In this document: positions 32,345-41,300 of the stretch, in pieces
How positions within the stretch are numbered: position 1 is the stretch's first letter
How the letters are laid out: every line of letters starts with the position of its first letter
Source of the DNA: Paractinoplanes lichenicola
GTDB taxonomy: Bacteria; Actinomycetota; Actinomycetes; Mycobacteriales; Micromonosporaceae
Reading direction: 5' to 3'
Assembly (NCBI RefSeq): GCF_016785085.1
Contig: NZ_JAENHO010000015.1
Location: 62,001-126,000 of the forward strand
Length of the DNA stretch: 64,000 nucleotides
Notes under the pieces: model-generated
Databases searched by the model: none
Told to the model about the DNA's origin: nothing
The model's input: the letters and a program-made list of their open reading frames with translations, nothing else
Program-made: the position numbers and the translations under genes

Positions 32345-33718
32345 TCACCAGCGCCCGGAGAGATCGTCGCTGGGCTCGGCGTGGTGCCGGCCGACGCGCG
32401 AGCTGCGCTGCTGCTCGGCCGTCTGCTCGTCGGCGTGGTGCAGGCTGCTCGCCCGGTGACTGCCGCGATACGAGCGGTTCGCGAGCTGGTTCTCCGCCTC
32501 CTGGATCAGCCGGTGGCCGTGATAGCCGGCACCGGTGTTGGTGTAGCTGCGCTCCAGGATGCTGGACGGTCGGATGTTGTTGGATCGTTCGGCCACAGCT
32601 GACCTCCGGCGGTGTTCGGACCGGTCCCGCGACCGGTGACGGGCTTCGGATCGGTGGGTTCGCTTGCGGTGCTCGTTCTCCTCGCAGCCGCGGTGCCGGG
32701 GGCGGTCCGCGGGCTGAGGGTCGTGCTCGTCGCCGGTCTCGGGGTCGTCCGGAACCTCCGGCAGGCCGGGCACGCTCGGCTTCTCGGCGTCGTCGCTGTC
32801 ATCCTCGCCGCCGTCGTTGTTGCCGCTGTCGTTGTTGTCGCCGTCGTCGCTGTTGTCGGGCGCCGGCTCGGGCTCGTCGGGCGTCGGTTCCGGCTCGGCG
32901 GCCGGCTCATCGGGCACCGGCGGCAAATCGGGCACGTGCGGCTTCCGGCCCCAGTTGGCGGGGTTGTCGTGCCCCGTCCCGGGCTTGTCGTCATCACGAG
33001 GGCCAGGCCCACCCCCATCCCGTACGTCTCCAGGCCCGTCCCCGCCGGGTGAGCCATCGCCGTTGCGGCCGTCATCCCCGGGCTTGCCGCCATCACGCGA
33101 ACCTCCATCGCGCGCCCCGTCACCGCGCGACCCGCCATCGCCACGCGACCCGCCGCCGTCGCGGGACCCACCACCGTCGCGGGACCCGCCACCGCTGCTC
33201 GATCCGCCGTCGCCGCGCCCCCCGCGGTCCCCGTCAGCGGTTCCCCGTCCGCCACCGGCACGGTCACGGGAGCCGTCGCGCGAGCCGGTCGGCGGGGCGG
33301 CGGGCTCGCGCTGACCGGCCTGCCCGAACAGCTTCCCCGCCCGTACGGCGGCATCGGCGCCCTTGGAAGCCCCCTGAGCAGCGCCGCTCACCGAATCAGG
33401 CTGCGCCGACGGGGGTGCCTGCGACGGGTATTGCCGGACCGGCCCCGACGAGGGCGGCGGCAGGAACGGGATGTCCATCGTGTCCGTACGCCCGCCGGAC
33501 AGCTCCCGCGACCCCGCGGTGATGGCGGCCAGGGTCGGCACCGACGCCAGCCCCACCAGCATCGCCACGATCAGCACATAACGACGGGTGGGCCCGGAGA
33601 ATCCGGTGTCGGCCCGATAGACCCCGTTGAGCCGCTTGCGCATCACCTTCATCGGCGGCACGAGGCGATCGTCGTCGCGCTGGTCCGGCACGGCCGGGGT
33701 CCCCCTCTGCGTCGGCAT
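32345..33718 (-). CDS. Single-pass membrane protein with long disordered exterior
   Basis: A 457-residue protein: 47 cytoplasmic residues with many basic groups, one membrane segment (about 48-68: VLIVAMLVGLASVPTLAAI), then 390 residues without fold. The exterior has a Gly/Ser/Arg/Asp-rich run built from SRDGG and GDGG units, an acidic Pro/Glu/Asp zone (PDEPEPAPDNSDDGD) and a basic His/Arg-rich end. Codon use and the reading direction opposite to the neighbouring + genes are consistent with a real gene. It is convergent with the 403-residue protein gene, 1 bp apart. Function unknown. Confidence 0.75.
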   Translation of the reverse strand: MPTQRGTPAVPDQRDDDRLVPPMKVMRKRLNGVYRADTGFSGPTRRYVLIVAMLVGLASVPTLAAITAGSRELSGGRTDTMDIPFLPPPSSGPVRQYPSQAPPSAQPDSVSGAAQGASKGADAAVRAGKLFGQAGQREPAAPPTGSRDGSRDRAGGGRGTADGDRGGRGDGGSSSGGGSRDGGGSRDGGGSRGDGGSRGDGARDGGSRDGGKPGDDGRNGDGSPGGDGPGDVRDGGGPGPRDDDKPGTGHDNPANWGRKPHVPDLPPVPDEPAAEPEPTPDEPEPAPDNSDDGDNNDSGNNDGGEDDSDDAEKPSVPGLPEVPDDPETGDEHDPQPADRPRHRGCEENEHRKRTHRSEARHRSRDRSEHRRRSAVAERSNNIRPSSILERSYTNTGAGYHGHRLIQEAENQLANRSYRGSHRASSLHHADEQTAEQQRSSRVGRHHAEPSDDLSGRW

Positions 33719-33741
33719 TGACGGGCGCGGCCGGCTGCAAT

Positions 33742-33755
33742 GATCAACATTGATC
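33742..33755. promoter_or_regulatory. Palindrome GATCAA-CA-TTGATC
   Basis: 14-bp palindrome 23 bp upstream of the start of the membrane-protein gene at 32345-33718; possible operator. Confidence 0.4.
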
Positions 33756-33813
33756 GACCGCGGTTACCGGATGAACGACGTATGGGCATGAAGGCAGCGG
33801 CGCAAAGCGTCCG

Positions 33814-33837
33814 TTCGTACGGTAGTGACCGTACGAA
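33814..33837. promoter_or_regulatory. Perfect 10-bp inverted repeat, candidate repressor operator
   Basis: TTCGTACGGT, 4 nt, then ACCGTACGAA. The 24-bp site lies in the 410-bp divergent region before the dehydrogenase operon, the size and symmetry of a TetR- or GntR-type operator. No regulator gene is adjacent. The rest of 33719-34128 shows no gene. Confidence 0.55.
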
Positions 33838-34128
33838 AGCCGCTAATCCGGACAAATAAGGTCACCGATATGACAGGCGAATTTCTCAACTGTGATCGAC
33901 CTGACCTGTAACGGGGCTCACGTTCTCTGTCAGGATGGGGGCGACGGCACCGCCGCCGTCGCTTCGCCGACCCAGCGGGGCAAGGTGGGGGCCGTCACTC
34001 CCCGGCGGGGTCCAGGCCCGCGCCGATACGCCGCGCGGCAACCTCACCCGGGCCAGGCGCGGTGACCAGCGGTCCGCCGCGCGTACGGGCAACACCCGTC
34101 GCGGCGCAGAGATGAACAGGGAGACTCG

Positions 34129-35265
34129 ATGGCGAACGGCGAAAGCACAGCGGGGGCCGACGCTCCTGCAGGCGGTTTCGTCCAACTGCTCACCCCCGAC
34201 GGCGAACGTGTCGACAGCGCCACCGCTGACGGCGTGACGTACTCCGTCGACTTCACCGACGACGAGTATCGCGAGCTCTACCGCGACCTGGTGACCGTCC
34301 GCCGGCTCGACGCCGAGGCGACCGCCCTGCAGCGCCAGGGCGAGCTGGGCATCTGGGCGAGCCTGCTGGGTCAGGAGGCGGCGCAGGTCGGCTCCGGCCG
34401 GGCCATGCGCCCCCAGGACATGGCGTTCCCGACGTATCGCGAGCACGGCGTCCTCTACACCCGCGGGATCGACCCGATCATGCCGTTCGGCCTGTTCCGC
34501 GGCGTCGACCAGGGCGGCTGGGACGCGAACGAGCACCGCTTCAACGGCTACACCATCGTGATCGGCTCGCAGACCCTGCACGCGACGGGTTACGCGATGG
34601 GCGTGACGATGGACGGTAAGACCGGCACCCCTGACGGCGAGGCCGTGATCGCCTACTTCGGCGACGGCGCGACCAGCCAGGGCGAGGTCAACGAGGCGTT
34701 CGTCTGGGCCGGTGTGTTCCACGCCCCGATGGTCTTCTTCTGCCAGAACAACCAGTACGCGATCTCCGAGCCGCTCGAGCGCCAGACCCGCATCCCGCTC
34801 TACCGCCGGGCCGCCGGCTACGGCTTCCCCGGCGTGCGGATCGACGGCAACGACGTGCTGGCCAGCTTCGCGGTCACCCGGGCGGCGCTCGACAACGCGC
34901 GCAACGGCCAGGGCCCGACGCTGATCGAGGCGTACACGTATCGGATGGGCGCGCACACCAGCTCGGACGACCCGACCCGCTATCGCATCGCCAGCGAGGT
35001 CGAGTCGTGGAAGGCCAAGGACCCGATCTCCCGGCTCCGCGCGTTCCTGACCAAGCAGCAGCTCGGCGACGACAGCTTCTTCGACGAGGTCGACGAGTCG
35101 GCCAAGACGCTCGCCCTCAGCCTGCGCGAGCGGGTGCTGTCGATGCCCGACCCGCAGCCGATCTCGATGTTCGACAACGTCTACCCCCACGGCTCCGCCG
35201 AGCTCGACCTGCAGCGCAGCCAGTTCGCCGACTACCACGCCTCGTTCGAGGGGAGTGACCACTGA
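34129..35265 (+). CDS. pdhA: 2-oxoacid dehydrogenase E1 component, alpha subunit
   Basis: A 378-residue thiamine-diphosphate enzyme subunit that decarboxylates pyruvate or branched-chain 2-oxoacids. The TPP/Mg2+ motif is GDGATSQGEVNEA with a later QNNQYAIS. The region RMGAHTSSDDPTRYR holds the phosphorylation-loop equivalent. AGGGAG precedes ATG 34129. It forms an operon with E1beta and E2; the E1alpha stop and the E1beta start overlap by one base. Both pyruvate and branched-chain complexes have this gene order in actinobacteria (pdhABC or bkdABC), so substrate is not settled; no E3 gene is here. Confidence 0.9.
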   Translation: MANGESTAGADAPAGGFVQLLTPDGERVDSATADGVTYSVDFTDDEYRELYRDLVTVRRLDAEATALQRQGELGIWASLLGQEAAQVGSGRAMRPQDMAFPTYREHGVLYTRGIDPIMPFGLFRGVDQGGWDANEHRFNGYTIVIGSQTLHATGYAMGVTMDGKTGTPDGEAVIAYFGDGATSQGEVNEAFVWAGVFHAPMVFFCQNNQYAISEPLERQTRIPLYRRAAGYGFPGVRIDGNDVLASFAVTRAALDNARNGQGPTLIEAYTYRMGAHTSSDDPTRYRIASEVESWKAKDPISRLRAFLTKQQLGDDSFFDEVDESAKTLALSLRERVLSMPDPQPISMFDNVYPHGSAELDLQRSQFADYHASFEGSDH

Positions 35266-36251
35266 TGGCCGAGACGATCACCATCGGCAAGGCCCTCAAC
35301 CACGGCCTGCGCCGCTCGCTGGAGCACGACTCCAAGGTCGTCATCATGGGCGAGGACGTCGGCAAGCTCGGCGGCGTCTTCCGCATCACCGACGGCCTGC
35401 AGAAGGACTTCGGCGAGGACCGCGTCATCGACACCCCGCTGGCCGAGGCCGGCATCGTCGGCACCGCGGTCGGCCTGGCCATCCGCGGGTATCGCCCGGT
35501 CTGCGAGATCCAGTTCGACGGGTTCGTCTTCCCGGCCTACAACCAGATCGTGGCCCAGGTCGCCAAGATGTATTACCGCTCGATGGGCAAGGTGCGGCTG
35601 CCGATCGTCATCCGCATCCCGTTCGGCGGCGGCATCGGCGCGGTCGAGCACCACTCCGAGTCACCCGAGGCCTACTTCTCGCACACCCCCGGCCTCAAGG
35701 TCGTGACCTGTTCGAACCCGGCCGACGCGTATTCGATGATCCAGCAGGCGATCCGCTCGGACGACCCGATCGTCTTCTTCGAGCCCAAGCGGCGCTACTG
35801 GGAGAAGGGCGAGGTCGACCTCGACGCCGAGCTCTCGGGGGCGTATCCGCTGCACGAGGCCCGGGTGGCCCGCGAGGGCACCGACGCGACCCTGATCGCG
35901 TACGGGCCGATGGTGCGCACCTGTCTCGACGCGGCCACCGCGGCCGCCGAGGACGGGCGCAACCTCGAGGTGATCGATCTGCGCACGCTCTCCCCGGTCG
36001 ACTACGACAAGATCTATGCCTCCGTACGCCGGACCGGCCGCGCCGTCGTCGTGCACGAGGCGCCGGGCAACATCGGTCTCGGCGCCGAGCTGGCCGCCCG
36101 CATCACCGAGCACTGCTTCTATTCGCTCGAGGCGCCCGTGCTGCGCGTCACCGGCTACGACATCCCGTATCCGGCGGCCCGCGTCGAAGAGGAATACCTG
36201 CCCGATCTCGATCGGGTGCTGGACGCCGTCGACCGTTCGTTCGGCTGGTGA
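35265..36251 (+). CDS. pdhB: 2-oxoacid dehydrogenase E1 component, beta subunit
   Basis: A 328-residue partner of the E1alpha chain. MAETITIGKALNHGLRR starts it; GEDVGKLGGVF and TPLAEAGIVG lie at the TPP site, and PFGGGIGAVEHHSES and LRTLSPVDYDKI are typical of the alpha-keto acid dehydrogenase beta family. ATG 35265 shares its first base with the last base of the preceding TGA. The cofactor is bound at the alpha-beta interface, so both subunits are needed. Confidence 0.93.
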   Translation: MAETITIGKALNHGLRRSLEHDSKVVIMGEDVGKLGGVFRITDGLQKDFGEDRVIDTPLAEAGIVGTAVGLAIRGYRPVCEIQFDGFVFPAYNQIVAQVAKMYYRSMGKVRLPIVIRIPFGGGIGAVEHHSESPEAYFSHTPGLKVVTCSNPADAYSMIQQAIRSDDPIVFFEPKRRYWEKGEVDLDAELSGAYPLHEARVAREGTDATLIAYGPMVRTCLDAATAAAEDGRNLEVIDLRTLSPVDYDKIYASVRRTGRAVVVHEAPGNIGLGAELAARITEHCFYSLEAPVLRVTGYDIPYPAARVEEEYLPDLDRVLDAVDRSFGW

Positions 36252-36256
36252 CGCCG

Positions 36257-37726
36257 ATGTCGCGGATCAAGGAGTTCAACCTGCCCGACCTGGGCGAGGG
36301 CCTGACCGAGGGCGAGATCCTGGCCTGGCTGGTCAAGGTGGGCGACACGATCGAGCTCAACCAGCCGATCGTCGAGGTCGAGACGGCCAAGGCGGCGGTC
36401 GAGATCCCGGCCAAGTGGGGCGGGGTCGTCTCGCGCATCTACGTCGAGGCCGGCACGACGGTCGAGGTTGGAGCGCCCATCGTGGCGATCGACACCGATC
36501 CGTCGGCCGGTCCGCTGCCCGGTGACGGCCCGGTGCCGTCGGCCGAGTCGCTGGCGGCGGTCGAGATCGCCCCGGCCGAGGGGGCGGTCGAGCCGGGCCT
36601 GATCGGTGGTCCGGCGCCGGGCGGCCGCACGGCCGTGCTCGTCGGCTATGGGCCCAAGAGCACAACAGCCAAGAGGCGCCCCCGTACGTCTTCCGCCAGC
36701 GCGACGGCTGCCTCGGCGCCCACCGCCCCACCCGGCGCGGCCCCGGTTGTCCCGCCTGTCGCGCCACCGCCGCCGGCTCCGGTCGTACCGGCTCCGGTCG
36801 TACCGGCGCCCGCGGCCTCGCCTGTTCCGGCCGCGCGGACCAGTGGGCCCGTGCTGGCCAAGCCGCCAGTGCGCAAGCTCGCCCGTGACCTCGGCGTCGA
36901 CCTGGCGACGATCACGGGCAGCGGGCCGCTGGGATCGGTGACTCGGGACGACGTACAGCAGGCCGCCGCCGCTCCGGCTTCGGTTGCGGCACCCGTCGTC
37001 ACCACTGCCTCCTTTGATACGAGTCGCGAGCAACGGATTCCGGTCAAGGGTGTTCGCAAGCTCACCGCGGAGAACATGGTCGCCTCGGCGTTCACCGCGC
37101 CGCACGTCACCGAGTTCCTCACGGTCGATGTGACGCGCACCATGAAGACGATCGAGAAGCTCAAGGAACGGCGTGATTTCCGCGACGTCCGGATCTCGCC
37201 GTTGCTGCTGGTAGCCAAGGCCGTGCTGCTCGCGGTCGAGCGCCACCCGATGGTCAACTCGTCGTGGTCGGCCGCGACCAACGAGATCGTCGTCAAGGAC
37301 TACGTCAACCTCGGCATCGCCGCCGCGACCGAGCGCGGCCTGATCGTGCCCAACGTGAAGGACGCCGGGCGTCTCTCGCTGCGCGAACTGGCTGAGGCGC
37401 TCAACACACTGGTCCAGGTGGCGAAGTCCGGGAAGACGCCACCGTCCGATATGGCCGGTGGCACCCTTTCCATCACGAATGTCGGAGTGTTCGGCGTGGA
37501 TACCGGCACGCCGATCCTCCCCCCGGGTGAGTCGGCGATCCTGGCCTTCGGCGCGATCCGGCCGATGCCGTGGGTGCACAAATACAAGATCAAGATTCGC
37601 CAGGTCACCACCCTCGGGCTCTCCTTCGACCATCGGATCATCGACGGCGAACTGGGCTCGAAGTTCCTGCGGGACATCGGCGACTTCCTGACCGACCCCG
37701 AGGGGACCCTGCTCGCCTGGGCTTGA
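36257..37726 (+). CDS. pdhC: Dihydrolipoamide acyltransferase E2 component
   Basis: A 489-residue E2 chain. Residues 1-80 are a lipoyl domain with the lipoylated lysine K45 in ETAKAAVEI. A Pro/Ala/Val-rich flexible linker follows (PVVPPVAPPPPAPVVP). A peripheral subunit-binding domain (VRKLARDLGVDLATITGSGP) then leads to the catalytic acyltransferase domain, with H459-RIIDG as active-site motif. It transfers the acyl group from lipoamide to CoA. ATG 36257 lies 5 bp past the E1beta stop; GTG 36248 could also be used. One lipoyl domain only, the simpler form of the enzyme. Confidence 0.93.
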   Translation: MSRIKEFNLPDLGEGLTEGEILAWLVKVGDTIELNQPIVEVETAKAAVEIPAKWGGVVSRIYVEAGTTVEVGAPIVAIDTDPSAGPLPGDGPVPSAESLAAVEIAPAEGAVEPGLIGGPAPGGRTAVLVGYGPKSTTAKRRPRTSSASATAASAPTAPPGAAPVVPPVAPPPPAPVVPAPVVPAPAASPVPAARTSGPVLAKPPVRKLARDLGVDLATITGSGPLGSVTRDDVQQAAAAPASVAAPVVTTASFDTSREQRIPVKGVRKLTAENMVASAFTAPHVTEFLTVDVTRTMKTIEKLKERRDFRDVRISPLLLVAKAVLLAVERHPMVNSSWSAATNEIVVKDYVNLGIAAATERGLIVPNVKDAGRLSLRELAEALNTLVQVAKSGKTPPSDMAGGTLSITNVGVFGVDTGTPILPPGESAILAFGAIRPMPWVHKYKIKIRQVTTLGLSFDHRIIDGELGSKFLRDIGDFLTDPEGTLLAWA

Positions 37727-37891
37727 GGTTTATTAGGTCGCGGATTTTCTTGACCTACGATCGTTAGGCAGGTGCCGCGCGTCACCCTCTAAATCGTTGG
37801 CAGCTCGTCCCGTTGAGGCGCACAATGGACTCACACGGGACGAGCACCACGATGAGCCGGCGATCCCGGCTCGAGGGAAGTGACAGCACAG

Positions 37892-38032
37892 ATGAGCAGC
37901 ATCGTCGACCGCGTCCGTCAGCGCCGGTTGATCAACCGTCAGAACCGCGCCATCGACCGGGCCTGGATGACCGCGCCCACTCAGTCGATGCGTGACGAGA
38001 TCGCGATCTTCGCCCAGCGCAAGACCTTCTGA
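37892..38032 (+). CDS. 46-residue basic microprotein
   Basis: ATG 37892 opens a 46-residue frame beginning MSSIVDRVRQRRLI and ending EIAIFAQRKTF. It is basic and predicted helical throughout, with Arg-rich first half. GAGGGAAG lies 12 nt upstream, and a strong terminator with TTTTT follows 14 bp after the stop. The length and terminator suggest a genuine small mRNA. No family named; possibly a nucleic-acid- or ribosome-binding peptide, which is speculation. Confidence 0.65.
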   Translation: MSSIVDRVRQRRLINRQNRAIDRAWMTAPTQSMRDEIAIFAQRKTF

Positions 38033-38045
38033 CGCCTACGACGCC

Positions 38046-38090
38046 ACGGCCCGCCCGGAAACCCCAGCCCGGACGGGCCGTTCGCTTTTT
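38046..38090 (+). terminator. Intrinsic terminator of the microprotein gene
   Basis: ACGGCCCG (38046-38053) pairs with CGGGCCGT (38074-38081), followed by TCGCTTTTT. The stretch 38091-38319 up to the next gene shows nothing else definite. Confidence 0.75.
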
Positions 38091-38319
38091 CAGGTCACGC
38101 TTAAAGATCTTTTTGTAGTCCCCTTGGTGGCGTACACCGGGATTCCTCAGGCCGCCATCGCCCGGTACGGTTGGGCACGGTCATCGAGCCGGCTCGGCCG
38201 GTCGGCGCGGGACCGGGGCTCACGCCTCGCACGGCCTGGCCTCAGAGCTGGGCACGACGCCGGAGTCTGTCCGGCGTCAGTGCAGAGCTGGCACGGCCGC
38301 ATGGAATGAGGAGGCGCTC

Positions 38320-41300
38320 ATGACGTCCGAGGGGCACTACGCCGGTTCACAGCCGGCCGAGGCCACGTCGGGCGGACCGACGTCGGACGGCTTCCCGCCG
38401 GACACCGACGGTCAGCGGGTCTCGGCCCGGGCTTCGGCCCAGCCGCCCGCCGACGGTTTCCCCACCTCCTACGGTCCACCACCCCAGGCCACGCCCAACG
38501 GTGGCTCCCCGTTCGTCGTCCCCGTCGTGCCCACGTTCGGCCAGGGCCCCGACGCCCCGCGGCCGGCCACCGGCACGTCCTACGGGTCGGCCCGCGTGCC
38601 CGGCCCCGACGACAACGGCACCGGCCTGCCGCAGCGCACCCCCACGCCCGCACCCGAGGGCAACGGGCTCCCGCAGCGCGGCGCCGCCTCGCCGTACGGG
38701 TCGGTCTCACCGCCGTCCTCCGGCGGCAACCCCACGTACGGCTCTGAGCCGTCACCCTCGTCTTCTTATGGCTCGGCGCCGTCGCCGTCGCCCTCGTCCG
38801 GGTCCTACGGCTCGGCGCAGCCGTCGCCCGGCGACAACGGTTCCTACGGCTCGGCCGCGCCTTCGTCCTCGTTCGGCCCGTCGTCGGTTTTCGGCGCCCC
38901 GCCGTCCGAGGCCCCGCCGGCTCCCGCCGCGAGCGCGCCCGAGCAGCCGTCCGGCGCCTGGTCCCCGCCGCCCGCGCCCCCGGCCCGCACGCCCCCCGAG
39001 CAAAACTTCATCCAGCGCCCCGGCGCCCCGCTGCCCCAGCGCAACGCCAACCCGGCCGGCACGGTCGACAGCGTCGAGGGCTTCAACGGCTTCGCGGCGC
39101 CCGCCGGTCGTGGCGCGCCCGAGCCGCAGCAGCCGGTCGACCCCACCACCGGCCGCCCGCCCGGCGTCTCCGCCTTCGGCGACCAGCGCGTCCGCGTGCC
39201 CGGGGCCACCCTGACCGGCCTGCCCGACGCCCCGCCCGCCTCCACGGGCGACAGCGGCGGCTTCCCGCTGCGCGGCACCCCCGGCAGTGGCGGTTCCGCC
39301 TTCCCGACCCGCGGCGCCGGCAGCGCCGGCGGCGGCTTCCCCCTGCGCGGCGCCGGCAACGAACCGGAGCAGCAGCCGCCAGGCCGCCCGTTCCAGTCGC
39401 CCGCGCCGCAGCAGACCGGCCCCCAGCCGACCGCCCCCGCCACGGCCGCGCCCTCCGGCGAGCTCCCGGTCCGCAGCCAGCAGGGCCCGTTCGGCCCGCC
39501 GTCGGGCGCCCCGCAGCTGCCCCCCGCGTCCAGCGACTTCAGCGCGTTCGGCCCGTCCGCGTCCGGCCCCGCCGCCGCCTCGGCCTCGGCTTCCGCGTCG
39601 CCCTCGGCCTCGGCCTCGGCTGAGAACGCCCCCCACCCGTACGGCCGTCCCGAGCCCTTCGCCGACCCGTTCGGCCGCTCCCCCGACGGCACCACCCCCG
39701 AGCCCACCCAGCCCGGCGACCCCCAGCGCGGCGGCCTGCCCGACCCGTTCGGCCGCAGCTCCGGCGAGCCCTCGGGCCAGCAGCCGGTGGCCGGCTCGGC
39801 GTATGGCAGCGCCCGCCCGTCGGCCCAGTTCGGCCCGTCCGCCGAAGGCTCCCCGGACGCCGCCTTCGGCACCCGCCCGTCATCACCGGCCAGCGGCTCC
39901 GCCCGCCCGGCCGGCGGCCCGTTCGGCGCCCCCGAAGACGACTCGAACGCCTTCGGTTCCGCCCGCCCCACCGGCGGCGACTCGAACGCCTTCGGTTCCG
40001 CCCGCCCCACCGGCGGCGACTCGAACGCCTTCGGCTCGGCCCGCCCCGCCAGTGGCGACTCGAACGCCTTCGGCTCGGCCCGCCCCGCGGGTGGCCCGTT
40101 CGGCGCCCCCGAAGGCGACTCGAACGCCTTCGGCTCGGCCCGTCCCACCGGCGGCCCGTTCGGCCAGCCCGAAAACTCCCCGCACCCGTATGGCGCGTCC
40201 GAAAGCGATTCGGCCGCCTTTGGCTCGGCCCGTCCCGCGGGTGGCGACTCGAACCCGTTCGGCTCCGCCCGCCCCACCGGCGGCCCGTTCGGCCAGCCCG
40301 AAGGCTCCGGCGGCCAGGACGACTCCGGACGCTCGGCCGACCAGTACGGCCGCGCCGACAACGACAACAACGCCTACGGCACCGCCCGACCGACCTCACC
40401 CGCCAGCGGCTCCGCCCGCCCGGCCGGCGGCCCGTTCGGCGCGCCCGAGGGCACGGGCCACTCGCAGGGCCAGTCGGAACCCGACTCCGGCGCCTTCGGC
40501 TCCGCCCGCCCCACGGGTGGCGACTCAAACCCGTTCGGCTCCGCCCGCCCCACCGGTGGCGACTCGAACTCGTTCGGCTCCGCCCGCCCCTTCGGCCAGC
40601 CCGAGGGCAACTCCGCAGGCTCGGCCGACCCCTACGGTCGCCCCGACAACAACAACGCCTACGGCAACGCCCGACCGACCTCACCCGCCAGCGGCTCCGC
40701 CCGCCCGGCCGGCGGCCCGTTCGGCGCCCCCGAAGGCGACTCCGGCCAGTTCGGCGCCCCGTCGCCGTTCGGGCCCGCGCAGGGTGACGGCCAGGGTTCG
40801 CAGTTCGGCTCCGCCCGCCCCGGTGCGGCTTTCGGTGGCGGGCGCCCCGACGACAACGGCTCGCAGTTCGGCCCGCGTCCGGAGGGCTCCTCCGAGTCCG
40901 AGCAGCCGCCCTCGCCGTTCGGCGTGGTGCGCGAGCCCGGTGCCGCCTACGGTGCGGCGCGGCCCGCGTCCCCGTTCGCTCCCGGCGGCGACGACCAGGG
41001 CGAGGACGACCACGCGCAGTACAGGCGGCCCGCGCCCCCGGCCGACGACAACCCCGGCGGTTACCCGCAGCGGGTGCCCGGCGCCGCGTTCGGCTCCCCC
41101 GCGGCCGCCGACAACCGCAACGGTTCCGTGCCCGCGCCGCGCGACCCGTCCGAGAACGCCGTCGGATCGGCCCGCCCGGTCACGGCCAGCGCCTCCGTGC
41201 CCACGACCAACCGCACCGCCCCGGTCGAGCCGTCGGAGGTCCCGCCGCCGTCCGCCGCGCCGCAGGCTCGCGTCTACGGCCGTCCGGCCCCGGCCGAACC

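Noticed and set aside
39940-40740. CRISPR-like regular repeats
   Set aside because: Repeats are contiguous, in frame, without unique spacers and encode a peptide unit.
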